A stretch of 64,000 bases of DNA from Rhizophagus irregularis (GCF_026210795.1 NC_089455.1:2666001-2730000); one strand, 5' to 3'. Positions 34,101-47,855 are shown, counted from the stretch's first letter. Numbers and translations are program-made. The notes: generated from the sequence alone by a model not told the origin.

Positions 34101-34835
34101 ATTTGAGCATCCTTATCTCTGGGCCACGGTCCAGATGCTTATCCTGGACCAGCAAATCTAATTGGATGAGATTGTTTTGTGTAACATTTGTCTTGGAAAA
34201 AAAAACAATTCGCGTTTTTTTTAAAAAAAAAGTTACAAAATGCCTTTTTTTAAAGCATTTAATACTACCGTTTTAAAGTAATATGTTATTTAAAATTTGT
34301 ATTTTGGTATGCATTTTATTAAACTTTATTAATAAATAAGTAAAATTGCATATATAACTTTATAAAAAAGGTCTTTACATTATTTTTTACTGTAATTTTA
34401 TTATTAAAATTATTTTAACGTTAATATCAAAACAAAAGTACAAAGTAATAGTATTATATTAGCTTTAAAAGTTTTGTTATAAATGTGTAATTTAGAACAA
34501 CTTTGCTTAACCCCAAAACTTAAAAAAAAAACACTTGATTTCCAGAATAATATCAATATATCATAAAACTCTTCAAAAAGAAAATAAAAAACATTTAGTA
34601 TTATCATAAAACTACAATAAATACAATTAAAATTAAAATATACAAACTGAAATGAAATATGAAATACTAACCACAAAAAAGAATAGAGAAAGAGTGAAAG
34701 ATAGGAAGAGTAAGAGATAAAATAAATTATGCTGGAGTTATGTAATAAAAGGGCTGATTAGCCAATCAAAAGTTGACTGGTCCAGAATAAGCATCTGGAC
34801 CGGTGGATCAGGTTAAGGATGGCCACCTTAAGATG
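34101..34835. mobile_element. MITE with GGTCCAGATGCTTAT inverted repeats
   Basis: The left arm GGTCCAGATGCTTATCCTGG (from about 34130), preceded by CATCCTTATCTCTGGGCCAC, matches in inverted form the right arm CCAGAATAAGCATCTGGACC (34782-34801) followed by GGTTAAGGATGG. The middle is AT-rich with no gene. The outermost 20 bases differ and no target duplication was found, so ends are approximate. Confidence 0.7.
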
Positions 34836-34982
34836 TGTCATGTGGATTTTCCGATAAAATCAGATCACGTGCAACATAAAGAGCTTTTTTAGTAAACAAA
34901 ATTCGACTTTCAAAATCGTTTATTTATATAATATTCCACTAAATTAAACTGATAACAAAGACACGGAAAGCAAACTACAAAT

Positions 34983-35865
34983 ATGAATGATGGGGAAGAA
35001 AAGTTATCGCTCAGCGATTGTCTAACTGTGCTTGTTGATACATATATTTCACTAGATTTGAATAGCTGGCAAAATATTATAGGCTGTTATGTAGCCTTTT
35101 TATTGAATATTATTCTCATTATAATGAGATACTTGTATGTAGATAGATATTCTACAATTGAATATATTCTGCTGACATTTAGTATTCTAAACGTAATATA
35201 TCTGTGGTGGTGGAGTTATAAGATATATCATTTTTTTTCTCAAAAGAAGGATGAAATTCCGAATAACCCAAATATTAATCTAGTTGGTATAAACTTGCCG
35301 TGGTATACTCGAAATCGCCTTGGATATTTTATGTGGGAAGATTATTTAATTTTGTTTTTAACTTAAAAGATGATTCAATATCTTAATAACAATTCCTTTT
35401 TTTTTTAATAGACACCAACAGTATTATGAGTTGAGTTATGACGAACCATATAAAGAAGGACAAAAAGTTTGGGAAATCTGTATTTGGAATCCAAATAAGT
35501 TTTCTCTTAATTTACTCTGTGGATTCTCACCAGTACAAGTCGGGATCCTTATGCTCATGAATAAGGGTACTGAAATATACAGCATAATATTGGCTGGATT
35601 CTTGGCTTTACAGATGTATTTCTATGCAGAAAAATTTATTACACTTGTCCGAGACAAGGAAATTGTATTTAGAGAGATCCAACGTGAATATGATATGAAA
35701 TTTGTTAAACCAAGATTATCCCGACGAAAGAAAAATGTTGAAACTCAAACAATGTCACAAGAAGAGATGATGAAAGAATTGTTATGTATCAAGTCGGATT
35801 ATGAACATTATAAGTTTCCGAGGAAATTCGATAATCCGTGGGTTACTAATTTTGGTACAACATGA
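34983..35865 (+). CDS. NUR1: Nuclear rim protein 1-like (Nur1/DUF2418)
   Basis: Two exons, most likely 34983-35353 and 35412-35865, giving 274 residues. The acceptor and frame are clear; the donor could instead be at 35333, which would drop seven residues. Hydrophobic segments lie near residues 30-50, 57-80, 155-172 and 178-196, as in the family. The diagnostic block is VWEICIWNPNKFSLNLLCGF at 143-162, followed by SP. In yeasts Nur1 is an inner-nuclear-membrane partner of the LEM protein Heh1/Lem2 and acts in rDNA tethering and peripheral silencing. Family assignment rests on this block and topology. It lies 4 kb from a Clr2-like silencing gene. It converges with the acyltransferase gene downstream. 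Confidence 0.75.
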
Positions 35866-36461
35866 AAGTACGGCACTACATATTACAAATTAATTTTGGT
35901 CGGAAGTTGATTAAGATAATATTTGATTTAGACTTTTCAGTAGAATTTGCGGTATCCACTTAAAATATATTTTGAGTATTCAATAAAATTGTTATGAAAC
36001 GAAAAATATTAGAATAAATATTCTCCATAAAATTGATGATTTAATTAAGATAGATTTATTGTACACAAAATTGTACTTCGGATACCCGGATACTAAATCT
36101 ACGGATCATAATCAATGATTTAACGGTACAAACTCTATATCACAGAGAGTTGTTCAGAGTTGTTTCAAGAAATTTTATGTGAATGGATGAAAGTGGATAT
36201 AAATTTATAATATATACACCCTTATTTAAAAATTTATTCAGAAATCAAAGATGTAGTCATCAAAAATATAAACAAAAGATGTAATACAAATATATAATAA
36301 ATAAAATACAAAGGGAAAACAAAGGGAAATAATTGTAAGAAAATAATACATGTATAAATATATAAATAAATGCTGTAAGTCTCAAAAATATATAATTAAT
36401 TTAATTTTGTTCAATTCTAGGGTTTTCTATCTAATCAATAATAAATAAATATGAAAATAAT
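35866..36461. other. Convergent 3' region, Nur1 and acyltransferase
   Basis: 596 bp between two genes that point at each other, AT-rich, with AATAAA-like words on both strands. No gene. Confidence 0.35.
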
Positions 36462-38572
36462 TTATTCTCCATTATCAACCCATCTGCAAACTCTAATAGT
36501 TAACTCATTTCTCCAAGAAGTTAATGATTTACGTTCTCTTGGATTAAATAAACTCCAAACACCAACCCAGGTTCTTTTACCAACCCAACACAATCTTTCC
36601 CATAATAAAATCGTAGCATAAGCAATAACAGTCCAAAAAAATGCAAATATACAAAAACCAAGTATGAAAATATCTTTACGACCGTGAAATTCATACAAAT
36701 TACATTTTTTAATGAAGTGTACCATAATAATAGAATATATTATATCAAAAGTAATGAATAATACCAATCCTGACATCATTTTCCATGTTGCTATAACATC
36801 TCTACCCGGCCATCTTGTTATTGCTAATGAATTATCATCATATAACATTGCATTTTCTCCTTGTTTTTTACCAACATATTTCGCTATTAACCCAATTGGC
36901 GAAAATAAAATTAATCCTGGCATTGTTAATATAAAAAGAATTACGAGTAATGGTAAATATAAAAATAACGATACTGGCGTCGTGGACATGTGTGGTGGTG
37001 ATAATCGATGACTACGAAGTTTTTGTATATACATAACAACTTCATATTTTAATTTACGTGCTTCATCCGTTGGTGGTGTATTCGCTGTATATTTCTATTT
37101 ATGAGGAAAACAAAAGGAAATTTAATTATATATGTAATACAGATGAGGAAGAAAAAAGAAAATCTTTTACTAACTTTAGCTATTTTCCTTAACAATGCTA
37201 ATTTTTTAGAAAAACTTAATTCACTTGGTAAATTTTCTCGATATAAACGTGAAGCAGTCTTAAAGAACAAAAGGGTATTATAATCTGGAGCATTAACAGT
37301 TAATTCAGTCAATGAAGTTTGAATAGTTTTCAAAAGTTCTTGACAAGCTTGACGCTTTCCTTCACCACCAGATCTATATAAATCAACTAATCTTTGTTCA
37401 ATTTCAATCGGTTGACCAACATCAACAAACACACGACTTCTAAATCTATGACGATTAAAAAAATTCAACCCGCAAGGTACAATTTTTAATTTCCTTTCTT
37501 TACCAAAAGCATCAGGTTCTTTTGAGGCCAAATAACCTAAACTCATTACAGCACAACCATATTTTAATGATAACATATGTTCATTATCATGTGAAGTTCC
37601 TTCAGGAAATATTGCAACACATTGTGATTTTGAAAAATGATTATATACTGCCGAATATACTTCTGAATGGGGTGGCATATGAATATAAGAATATGTTGTG
37701 GGTATGTCTGGCACAGAAGGAAAATTTGGTTTATAAGTTGATGTTGGTCTGGATGAAGATTGAGTTTTATGATATGAAGAAGATTCACTAGCATTTAACA
37801 GAGGTGTTCTTTCTGTTGCTTCAGGATTCTGTGGACACACTACAATTTCGTCAGGTTGGTCATCGTTGATTGGAAAAGGTAATTTACCAGGTGAAGATGA
37901 TAACCTATCCCAACTTCTGCTTACGCTTTGTGTTACTGATTTTGGTATAAAATTTAGCCCTTCCAACGTTTTCATTGTATTACCTCTTTCAACTCTAATA
38001 AATACATTGCCGTATTCAACTAATCTTCTAAATTTTCCTTTTCTTCTTCCTTTTGTCAACCATTTCATTCCGGGTTCTTTTATACGTACTAAATCATCAT
38101 TAATAATTTCTTCTACTGTTCCACTAGCTTCTTTTAACATTTCGTTATCATTAGGTCTTTCAAATTCAACATAAAGTGTATCGCCTACTTGTAATACTTT
38201 TCCAAGTCCTTCTCCCGTTACTTTTTTTCCTTCATCTATAACTTTAACTAACCCATCCCCATTAATTCTTTCTGCGTCTTGTGGTCTCGTCACTGGTATA
38301 CATCCAAGTATCGTTATAATTGTTCCAAATATTGGATAATTAAAATTCGCTTTTGCACTTAAGAAATACATATTTCGTGGACAAGCTACAAAAATTGTTA
38401 TTGCATCCATTAAAAAATTTCCATGTGGTGCCGCTATAAATAATATTGGTGTGCCATCGTCTTTCGGAAAATTTTCTCGATGAAATGCTCCATGGTCTCG
38501 ATAAAATATTGTAAAGATTATTTTTGCAAAAAACCTTATTATTGAGTAAAGTATCTTTCTTACTATTGACAT
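36462..38572 (-). CDS. GPT2: Glycerol-3-phosphate/DHAP acyltransferase (Gpt2/Sct1 type)
   Basis: Two exons on the minus strand: 38572-37175 and 37094-36462, giving 676 residues. The PlsC-type domain has the acceptor box APHGNFLMD (His50, Asp56), TRPQDAERI near 95-103, and the FPEGTSHD box at 322-329. About 200 residues between these boxes are inserted and partly disordered, as is usual in fungal Sct1/Gpt2. Three hydrophobic segments follow in exon 2: LFLYLPLLVILFILTMPG, SGLVLFITFDIIYSIIM and FILGFCIFAFFWTVIAY. These enzymes of the ER make lysophosphatidic acid, or acyl-DHAP, the first step of glycerolipid synthesis. Gpt2 and Sct1 cannot be told apart from this sequence. Confidence 0.9.
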
Positions 38573-39560
38573 TATGTTAATATAATTTACAAGAAAAAAA
38601 ATTTTTTTTTAAAAAAAAAAATATGCTCATAGAACGTCTTAATATAAATGACTGAATGAAGGAAGAATGGTTTTTTTAGGTTGAAAAAAATCAATAGATA
38701 GATATAGTCGATTTTAATCTAAATTATATTCAATTACCGAATTAGAAAAGTATACTTTGGCGTTATCGATAATACCAAGTTAAAAAATTACACAAATTAT
38801 GACACAAGAGCTAAAAGTATTGTATGTTAAAAAAGACCCCTGAAATTTCTGCACATTTACATAAGTCAAGCTGATTTTAGGCAACTTTTTTTTCTTATCG
38901 CCAACTTGCAGAATGCATAACACGTTTCCTTCCATTATTATCCATTATTATCTTAATAGGTATATCCCTATCTGTTATCAAGAAAACATTTGAAACGCGA
39001 TTGATGAAAAAGAAAATTATTATTATTGTTTCCAAAAAAATTATTTTTTAATTATTTTTACAGGTTTTTTACTACTTCGATAAAATTTAATTAATTTTAA
39101 TATAAATCTATTTAAACAAAAATAATTTTTTCACGTGATTATCGTGCTATCGTGTTCATCGTGTTTATATATATCAAGATTATCTCCAAATTCTCGCTCC
39201 GCGACTAATTTGGCGTATGATTTGTGGTACAATCTTGAAACCTTCAATTTTGCGGCCGAGCTTCCCATAAATTTTAGCCTTTACAGTATTTTTGAAACGA
39301 TAATTCGATTTAATTACTATATCATTATATACTGATTGATTAGAGATTGAAAATGCGCCAAGTGACTAATTTCAATTGAATGATAAATGCTAAATATGAA
39401 ATTATTAATTGGATAAGTGATCGACATATATTACGCGATATATTGATACACTGATACACAACCCTATTTTGTAAACAATTTCATTTACATAGTTTTTTTA
39501 GGTCTTGATAAGTTGGTTTAAGATCTATTAAGAATAAAAACCATTGGAAGTTTAGAAATA
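38573..39560. other. Divergent promoter region, acyltransferase and Clr2
   Basis: 988 bp between two divergently transcribed genes. A homopolymer-rich AT stretch is next to the acyltransferase start. CACGTGAT occurs at 39133. No RNA, repeat or gene recognised. Confidence 0.4.
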
Positions 39561-41554
39561 ATGTACAATTTTGTTAATGTAAAAGTCGTATCAGCAGGCC
39601 TGACAATTACTGCAACTGATGCTACCAGCGACCATTTACCAACTAATATCAGTCCCGGTACTCCCGATGAAGAAGGAAGGCAATTTTATTATAGACCTGT
39701 CAGAAGGCGGGAAACAAAATGGGATCTTTACTGTACCAAGCTTGGCGCTGCATTAGCGCGTGAGTTAAAAAAGGCTAACAAGAATATTGTAATTAACAAT
39801 GGTAGGTTCAATTGTAATAGTGTCTCAACTGGAATTTATTTTATTAATTATCTTTCCTATTTAACCATTTAGAAGTATTAACCGATTTACCTGAAGGTTA
39901 TAAACTTTTCGAACATGTCAAGCATTATGTTCATGAGCCAAAAAAATATAGGACGGACACGTATTTGTTCGGTGAGTATTGAATGAACGCTTTCAAAAGA
40001 ATATTTATAATAGTATTCACTATCAATTTATATATAGGTTTTGGCTCGATTAAGTTTCGATCTCCTGCGGAATTTGAAGACCATTTATTATGGTTATCGT
40101 CAGATCAATCTACCAATTGTTTATGCAAATATTGTTCTAAAGAATCAACTCCAAGGAGGAGAGCGCAATCTAAACGATCTACACAATCTACACCACAAGG
40201 ACCTAACCAACGGACGCCAAAAAAAAGTTCATCTGACCAAGTGGAAAGGAATGAGCGAGAGTCTCATGAAACTTCATCACCTATTACAACCCCTAATCAA
40301 GTAGTTTTATATTCAAGATCAAAAATACAACTTCTTCCTGATGCGAATCATTCTAGTCGAAACGGAGAAATAGTATGGATTAAGACGCCACTCGTTCTAT
40401 CCGAAACTTATTTAGAAGAATTGAAAAAGAGCAAAGTAAAGATTGAACACTGGCCAGGTTATGTTATTGAACGACAAAAGTTTTCGCAAGTCGTAAATAA
40501 TGTGTCTTTAGGACCGATGATTGATAATCTATACTATAAAGTGCAGCCTCTCAATATAGCAGGAACTCAAAAAGTGTCAGGAGAGCAAATAGCTCCTTGG
40601 CTACTTTTATCATCAGAAAGCCTTGTAGAGAAAATTTATAAAATGAGAGATGCAAATCGAAGAACAAGTTCTCCGTTACTAATGCGCATCATCAACTTAT
40701 TCTGTTCAGCATATGATACTGCTAAGAGAATTAGTAAAACTTATACTCCATTAGATTCTTATAAGTATATATTGCCTCCACATTTTCTATCAAATATTGA
40801 AGATTCGAATGAAAGGCGATTACTTCAGGAGATGGAAAATTATACGCATTACAAAACGTTATGTTTTGGTACTGAAATTCTGAAGGAGGATGATCACGTT
40901 AGAATGAATGATGTTGAGTCCAAAGGGGATAATATCAGGATTTTCAAGATTAACACGATATACAAAAATTTTGATAATAAGTTATTATTTAATGGAGACA
41001 TTTACTTAAAAGCGTTTACTAAAGGTGATAAGACCAGTTGGAGCAAGTTGAATGATGAAGATAAAGAATATTTTATTGAACTTAAAGACATTTCCGGTCG
41101 TTATTATGATGAGTTTCCACACATTAATAAGAGTATGGAAGTTAATGAATCCGTTAGCCTTAAAGAAAGGAAGAAATTAATAGAAAGACAAGAGACAAAC
41201 AAGTCTGAACCTAGCCCCTCTCAACCTATAGCTAGGAAACAAACGGCTAAGCATTCAATATATTTTGATAAAATACCTTATACTCCTACAAAGAAACTTA
41301 AAGTACAAAATGAAAATGCGACTTCCCAACACGTGAAACAGGACATCCAGCAAGAGAAAGATAATCATACAAATAACGACGAGTTGGATCATATGGACGT
41401 AATAGAAGTTCAACGAGAAGTTGATCCGATAATTATTTCACCGACTATTCCATTCTTAGATGAATTTGATGATGAGATATCAGAAAAAGAGAGTGATTTG
41501 TTTGAAATGCTATCTAATAATAATCTTGAGAATTCCCAGCTTATTTCAAGATAA
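39561..41554 (+). CDS. clr2: Clr2-like transcriptional silencing protein
   Basis: Three exons: 39561-39801, 39873-39971 and 40038-41554, phases continuous, 618 residues. Residues about 86-145 hold the Clr2 N-terminal signature: LPEGYKLFEHVKHY, TDTYLFG, KFRSPAEFEDHLLWL and the cysteine cluster CLCKYC. A second region near 225-310, with GEIVWIKTPL, WPGYVIERQ and EQIAPWLLL, fits the Clr2 C-terminal domain. The tail is acidic and disordered. In fission yeast Clr2 is a subunit of SHREC, the heterochromatin repressor complex with a histone deacetylase and a Mi-2 remodeller. The role here is inferred from the family. It is divergent from the acyltransferase gene. Confidence 0.82.
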
Positions 41555-42111
41555 TGGTGGATAATTATTATAAAATTATTGTTACATTAATAAATAATTC
41601 TTTTTATAATGAATTTATATAATAAATCAATATTTTTGTAGCTTTTTTGTAACTTGTTATTCGAAGTTTTTATTCATAGTATTTTATAGTACTAGAGTCA
41701 ATTTATAGTGTAATGGCATTTAGTTTTATTGCTTAATTATATGAAAATTTTGTGAATACGTCATACGTGGACGATCAGTTTTTTCATCCACTAACACACG
41801 TTAAATATCGACGATCATTTTTTCCAAATTCGGTAAATTCGGTATTTGATAATATATATATATTCGTTTATTTAAACCTGACTCATTTAATTTATCGATT
41901 CCAATGGACAACGAAGGTACTATTTGTTAACAAAATATTTACAAAAAAAATTATTAGTTCTAACGACATGGAAAAAGAGCTTTTTCTTTTTCTATATTGT
42001 ATAGGTTTTGATTTTTCTCTTTTGGAGGAAAATATCTGTAATATAAAAAAATAATAAAATAAAATAATATCAAAATTAAAAATAAAAAAAAACAATTTTC
42101 TCTATTAAATA
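41555..42111. other. Intergenic DNA between Clr2 and exportin
   Basis: 557 bp. It likely holds the Clr2 3' end and the exportin promoter. ACACGTTAAA near 41794 and an A-rich run just before the start at 42112. No gene. Confidence 0.35.
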
Positions 42112-45100
42112 ATGTTAGTATTACAAAATATTGTTCAAGCGTTGGATATAATTTATAATCCATCGGTTACAAATGAAGCAAGGATCAAAGCCCAAGAGGT
42201 TTGCTTTTTTCATTTTTTAATCATTTTTAAAAATTTCAATAAAAAATAACGGAATATTTATTTTAAAATATATAAAGTATTGCGATTCAATTAAGGATCA
42301 TTTAAGTTCACCAATTTATGGAAGATATTTGGCACATATAGAGAATAATCAGTCGCTAATATTACGTCATTTTGGATTGCATTTATTAGAAAATGCAATT
42401 AAATTCAAATGGAATGATAGAATTTACAACAATGATGATAAGCAACAAATTAAACAAGCTATTATTGAATTGGTTGAAAGGGTATTTAGAAAATAATCAA
42501 TTAAACTTTCGATTTTTTTTTGTGCATGATTTTTTTTAATTCAACTTATATTCAGGGAACTCTAGATATATTGACAGAACAATCATTTATTAAAGAAAAA
42601 GTTGCAAAATTATTTGCCGAAATAGCAAAGAAAGAGTGGCCATCAAGATGGAATGACATGGACAAATTATTACACAGACTTTATAGCGAAAGTGTACGTT
42701 TTTCATTACAGAATGATGCAATTTTATTTTGCTTTTCTTTATCAATCAATAATTCATTGTATAATTTGATATAGCCAACTAGACAAGAAATTGTGTTATT
42801 TATATGTCGTTATTTAGCGGAAGAAATGGAAGTACGAGACTCATTACAATGTGTATTCGTAAGTTCAAATATATTAAGAATTCAATATCCTGATGGATTG
42901 AAAAAGGAAAATAGACGAGAAGATTCAGGAAATGTCATTATTATGTCTGGAGATGATCCGAATAATGAGGGCTGGTTAATCCGGTGGACAAGAAGTTTAG
43001 AACAAATCGTTGGTGAATGGCAAAATCAAGTAATAAGCCAAAAAAAATTAATGTTAATTTAAATAAAATTAACTTAATATAAACTTATTAATTCTGTTAA
43101 TTATAGAAACAATTGATAAATCCAAATCCACAATTAATTTTAATACAAGAAAAATTAGCTATCGCTATTTTAAATACTTTAGCTGCTACTTTGGATTGGA
43201 TTCTTACAAAGTATTAAATTTAAACATATAATGAACATTAATTAGTAAATTGCTTTTTATTATGTGTTGAATTTATTTCAATATTTCTTGTTATTCAATT
43301 AGATCAATAGTGGAATCAAATACTGTGTTTATTCTATGTAACTGTTTATTAATCGATTGCCATGGAATAAGGATGGTAAATAATATTTTCGTATGTTTTC
43401 AAAAATTTGAAGTTCAAGTTACTAGTTTGTATACAAACTTTTTATTGAACTACATTATAGGAGGCAATCGAATGTCTTGCGAAAATTTTTTTACGAAATT
43501 TTCAGACAGCAGAAGATCGTGCGATTGTTTTTCAACCATTATTTGAAGGAGAATGTATGGATTTATTATATAATGCATATATTAAAATACAACCCGTTGG
43601 AAAAGAAGTAGAAGTATTATTGGAGAATGATGAATACACATTTTTGAAAGGATTTGCCGAAGTTCGTATTATTTTCATCATAATTATCTTTATTTTAAGA
43701 ATTATTTCATTTATTTTATATATGTAGGCTATAACAGCTTTGGGAGTAAGACACATTTGTTTTAAGAATATTTCAGTGATGCCGAAACAATTTCCAAAGT
43801 AATATTTATATATATATTTAATTATTATTTTTTAAAAAGATAATTTGATTTATGGTCTTTTTTTTTTTAGATATTTAGAATTAATTTATATAATTTCGAA
43901 ACATCCATCAAACGTGATAACATCTATATCATTAGAATTTTGGCAAGCTGCAATGAAAAATAATTTTATCTCAAGGGTAAACGGAATTTTTTTACTTGTT
44001 ATTCTTAATTTAGATCTAATCTGAGTTTTTATTTATTAGATAATAAAAGAACAAGAAAGCGTATTAATAATGTTGCTGGAATTATTGGCAGAAAGGCTTT
44101 CAATTGTAATTACTACCAGTTCTTCTATTAAATCATTTTTTGAAGATTATTATATTTTAAGTAATTAATTAGCAACTTTTTTAATAAGTTATTCCGACCT
44201 TCAGAGTTTACTGAAACTCCCACATCGTTTTATATGGATCTTGATTTTGATTCAGATAATGACTGCCGAATATTTGGTCAAGCATTACGTTCAACAAAAA
44301 TTATTGAAATTATAAAAAGTTTATCAGTTTTAAGACCTATTGAAGTTTTTAGATGGATAGTTAATAGAATACAAATTACATTCAACGTGAGGCCTAATGT
44401 CGAAAGTTTAGATAGTAAGCAAATGTTAAGACTCTAAAAGTTGTTTATTTTATTTCTTATTAATCATTTAAAAAATACGGTTTTTTAGTTAACGGAGTTG
44501 TTAAACTTGATTCTGGATTTTATATTAAATTTGATGCTGAAATGATTTTAATGGAATCGATTGTTATTGGATTAGGAAGATTAATTAAAAATCTTGATTA
44601 TAATGATATTAATAGTGAGGACAGAGAACAAATTATAAGTGGAATGAATAATTTATTACAAATGTTGTTAGAAATTAATTATGAAGTAAGATATAAATGA
44701 GAATGTCTATTTTTGAGAAATTTCTTTTAATTAAACAATTTTTTTTATCAGGATGTGCTTATGATACATAGATATCTAACAGCATTAGAAGCATTTGAGG
44801 GTATTTTACAAATTGATTCAAGATTACTTCTTCAAGTGTTACAAAAGGTGATAATATACGTTTTCTTTTTTTTATATTTAACATTTTTATTAAACCAATT
44901 GTAAATATTTATGTTTATTTTTTAGATATTTACATTTGTAACATTTTGCCCACCAGGACATAATATTTCGGCAAATCCTTTATTACCTCTTCCAATAAAG
45001 AGATTAAGATTTGGAGCCGTTACTACCTTAATTAAATTTGGAGTTGCTATGCCTGACATTTTAATTGTAATTAAAAAACATTTTTATTTTGATTAGTTAA

Positions 45101-47855
45101 TTATTGTATAAGTGGATTAAATAAGATTTATTTTTTCTTTAGAATATATATTCCGATATCAATAGTTACATTAATGAAATAATCGATAAGGATAAACATC
45201 TTGTTACTGGAAGAGAAAAAAGTTGTTTGCTGGAATTTTTGCTATCGATAGTGTAAGTTCTTATTGTTATCATTAATTTCATCTTTTAGGGATCCCCTTA
45301 CTCATCTAAAAATTTAATTTATATAGGTATTTTTCTAATATTTCGTTAGAACAAAAAAAGCCATTGTTTGATTCAATAGTTAATCCAGTTATTAATAATT
45401 TCCAAAAAAAACCAGCTATAAAATCAATTCAAGGATTCTTGGACAACACTGGTTTTAGTTCTTTAGCTAAAATGGGTAAGTTATTTTTTTTAAAAAAAAT
45501 TATTACGTCTGTTCAATTAATATTAATTAATAATAATAATATTTTTTTTTTAAAAAAAAAAAAGTCAATGAAACTAAACAAAAGGCAAATGTATATAATT
45601 TAGCATTCGAAGAAGAGCGTATTTCTAAATCGAAAAGAACTATAACTTGGTTTTTGACCACTATTTTAAATTGGTTGAAAAGAACTACAGATTATTCTTC
45701 CAAGGTAATAAATATGCGTTAATTTGGGTATAAGTTTATTTATAATAATTATTTATAATAACTTTTATTGTAGGAAGGAAATAATACAATAGTGACTGAA
45801 GCATCAAAATTATGGCGGCAATATATACCTTCCATATTAAATATAACACTTGATCTTATAAGGTAAGTTATTATAAGAGGCTTCACATCGAGTTTTTTTT
45901 TATAGAATTAATATTTTTATGGTTTCTTTCTCGCTTAGAGTATTACACCAAGTTTGGAATATTGAAACTTGGAGGGAATTTCCCGTCGAATTACATTCTA
46001 TTATATCATTTTCTAATGAAGATAAAGCTAAAATTATTGGTATACACTTATACGTTTAAATAATTAATAAATTACTATGAATTCAATTGTTAAAATATAA
46101 ATTTTTAATAGGGGTGCCACAAAAATCTACAATGATAGATTCACAACGTTCATTTGATGAGATTATTGATTCACTTAGAAAATGGCTTTCAAGTATAAGA
46201 ATTGACTGGTAATTAAAAAAGACGCTTTTAATTTATAACAAATGATTGCTTATTTTTATTATTTCTTTATTATATTAAGCTATTACGTACTTGGTCGATT
46301 GCCACTTCTTGGTTCCAACTTTTACACAGCATTGCCAAACGTAAATGAACTAGTAGCCCAGTCACTATTTGAAAACGTTGAATGGATTAATAATATTCAT
46401 TGGAAATATTTACTAAATATCCTTAATTATCATTATTATCATTGAAAAAAACTTTCATTATCACAATCCTTAATCTGGTGAAATTTTTTTAATTGATACA
46501 TATAGTAATGAAACCATATATATTAAATTGCCCTACACCTTCAATACTTTCAAGTTTTTTACCACAATTATTTAAGTATATGGACGAAAAATTATCAAAA
46601 GAATGGAATGATTTAATAATAAATGGTGTACATATTTCTACTTTAGAAGAGTAAGTAAATTAATTTAATCTATTACATATTATCATTTTAAAAGATTATT
46701 TAAATAATATATTTTCATAATCTTTTTATCAGAGCGAGTGCATTTGAACAAAGTTCATTAGATATAAACAGTAATGAATTTGAAGAAATATTTAACGAAA
46801 AGGTTTTAAGAGATTTAACAAGGGCTTATGTGGATTTATTAGAACCTATCTTCGGATCTGGTGCTAGTAGTAAGTTAATAAGTTAATAATTGATCAACAT
46901 AAATATAAAATTAAAATATATTTATTATTTATTTATTTTATTTAAATCTATTTTCAAAATCAATTAGAAAATGACGAATTAAAAGAATATATGCTGGATT
47001 ATATGGTAAAGTCTCAAAATCGTTTTTTTTTAACAAATAATAATAACAATAACAATAATAATAATAAATAATTTTTTAAAAATAAAACTGTAGCCTATAA
47101 CGGAATATTTATTAAGAAGTCTATGCCATTTAATGACATGTAAGGACTCTGTGTCATGTATACGGACAACTCAGCTATGTGTAAGAATATTGCCAAGTTT
47201 AATAAAACGAGAAGCACTAAGGGAATTTGTCGGAAAAGAATTATTATCTTCAGCTTTACAAGTAAGTTATACGAGTATTCAATTATCTGTTATTTTCTTA
47301 CAAATACCTTCCAAAAAGCGGATTAACTTGGTCAATTTAGGCACTTCATGATGGTTATCATAAAGAATCACATCCTGTCATAATATCTTTAATAACGGAT
47401 ATTTATATCGATTTGAGACCTATTTCTACTATACCTTTTGAAACTTTTGCTAACTTGTTAAATATGGACTATGGAAAGTTACAAGTAAGAAACAAGTTTA
47501 TTTATTAGTTAGATTTTTTGGATTATTCTTAATTTTAATTTTTTTTATAGAAATTCGAAGTTGATTTAAGCCGTGCGTCTGAACTTAAGATAAGAAAAAA
47601 TATTGTAAAAAAATTTTTAGAAGGAATAACTGGGGTAATTATACATTAAATCAAAAATTATAATTAACATAACCCAGAAAAATTATTTAATGTTTTTCCT
47701 GCAAAATTTAGGTTTCAAAAGGTGAATGGTTTAAAATAAATATTACAGGAGAACAAAAAAGTACAAAGAGAACTCTTGCAGGAAATTATATAAAACCTAA
47801 AATTGGAGTATTAGATGTAGATGATCCAACAGGATTAGTTGATCTGTTCGATTAA
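42112..47855 (+). CDS. MSN5: Exportin-5/Msn5 karyopherin
   Basis: Twenty-eight exons: 42112-42198, 42278-42481, 42556-42693, 42775-43029, 43107-43210, 43303-43375, 43461-43661, 43728-43798, 43871-43976, 44040-44105, 44189-44414, 44489-44685, 44752-44847, 44926-45066, 45143-45252, 45327-45475, 45565-45704, 45774-45862, 45939-46039, 46112-46208, 46280-46416, 46500-46650, 46733-46869, 46968-47005, 47094-47261, 47341-47484, 47551-47634 and 47712-47855. The sum is 3654 nt, 1217 residues, against about 1204 in human exportin-5 and 1224 in yeast Msn5. Family signals are the N-terminal RHFGLHLLENAIKFKW, KKEWPSRWNDM, SLFENVEWI before KPYILNCP, and the C-terminal FVGKELLSSALQ. It is a Ran-GTP-dependent nuclear export receptor; in yeast it exports phosphorylated transcription factors. 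Intron 21 looks minor-spliceosomal (46417-46499). Confidence 0.94.
46417..46499 (+). other. Likely U12-type AT-AC intron in the exportin gene
   Basis: No GT donor can keep the frame between exons 21 and 22; reading through hits TGA at 46443. The sequence starts ATATCCTT, the minor-spliceosome 5' consensus. It has TCCTTAAT at 46467-46474 as a branch-site match and ends GATAC. With this intron the frame runs KYLLN then IVMKPYILNCP, the same spacing as in animal exportin-5. The distance from branch to 3' end (about 26 nt) is longer than typical. Confidence 0.8.

Noticed and set aside
46242-46445. Exportin gene broken by a stop near 46443
   Set aside because: The stop falls inside the AT-AC intron; both flanks stay in frame and match the family spacing.
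47041-47070. AAT/AAC repeat as coding poly-Asn in exportin
   Set aside because: It lies in an intron between exons ending 47005 and starting 47094.
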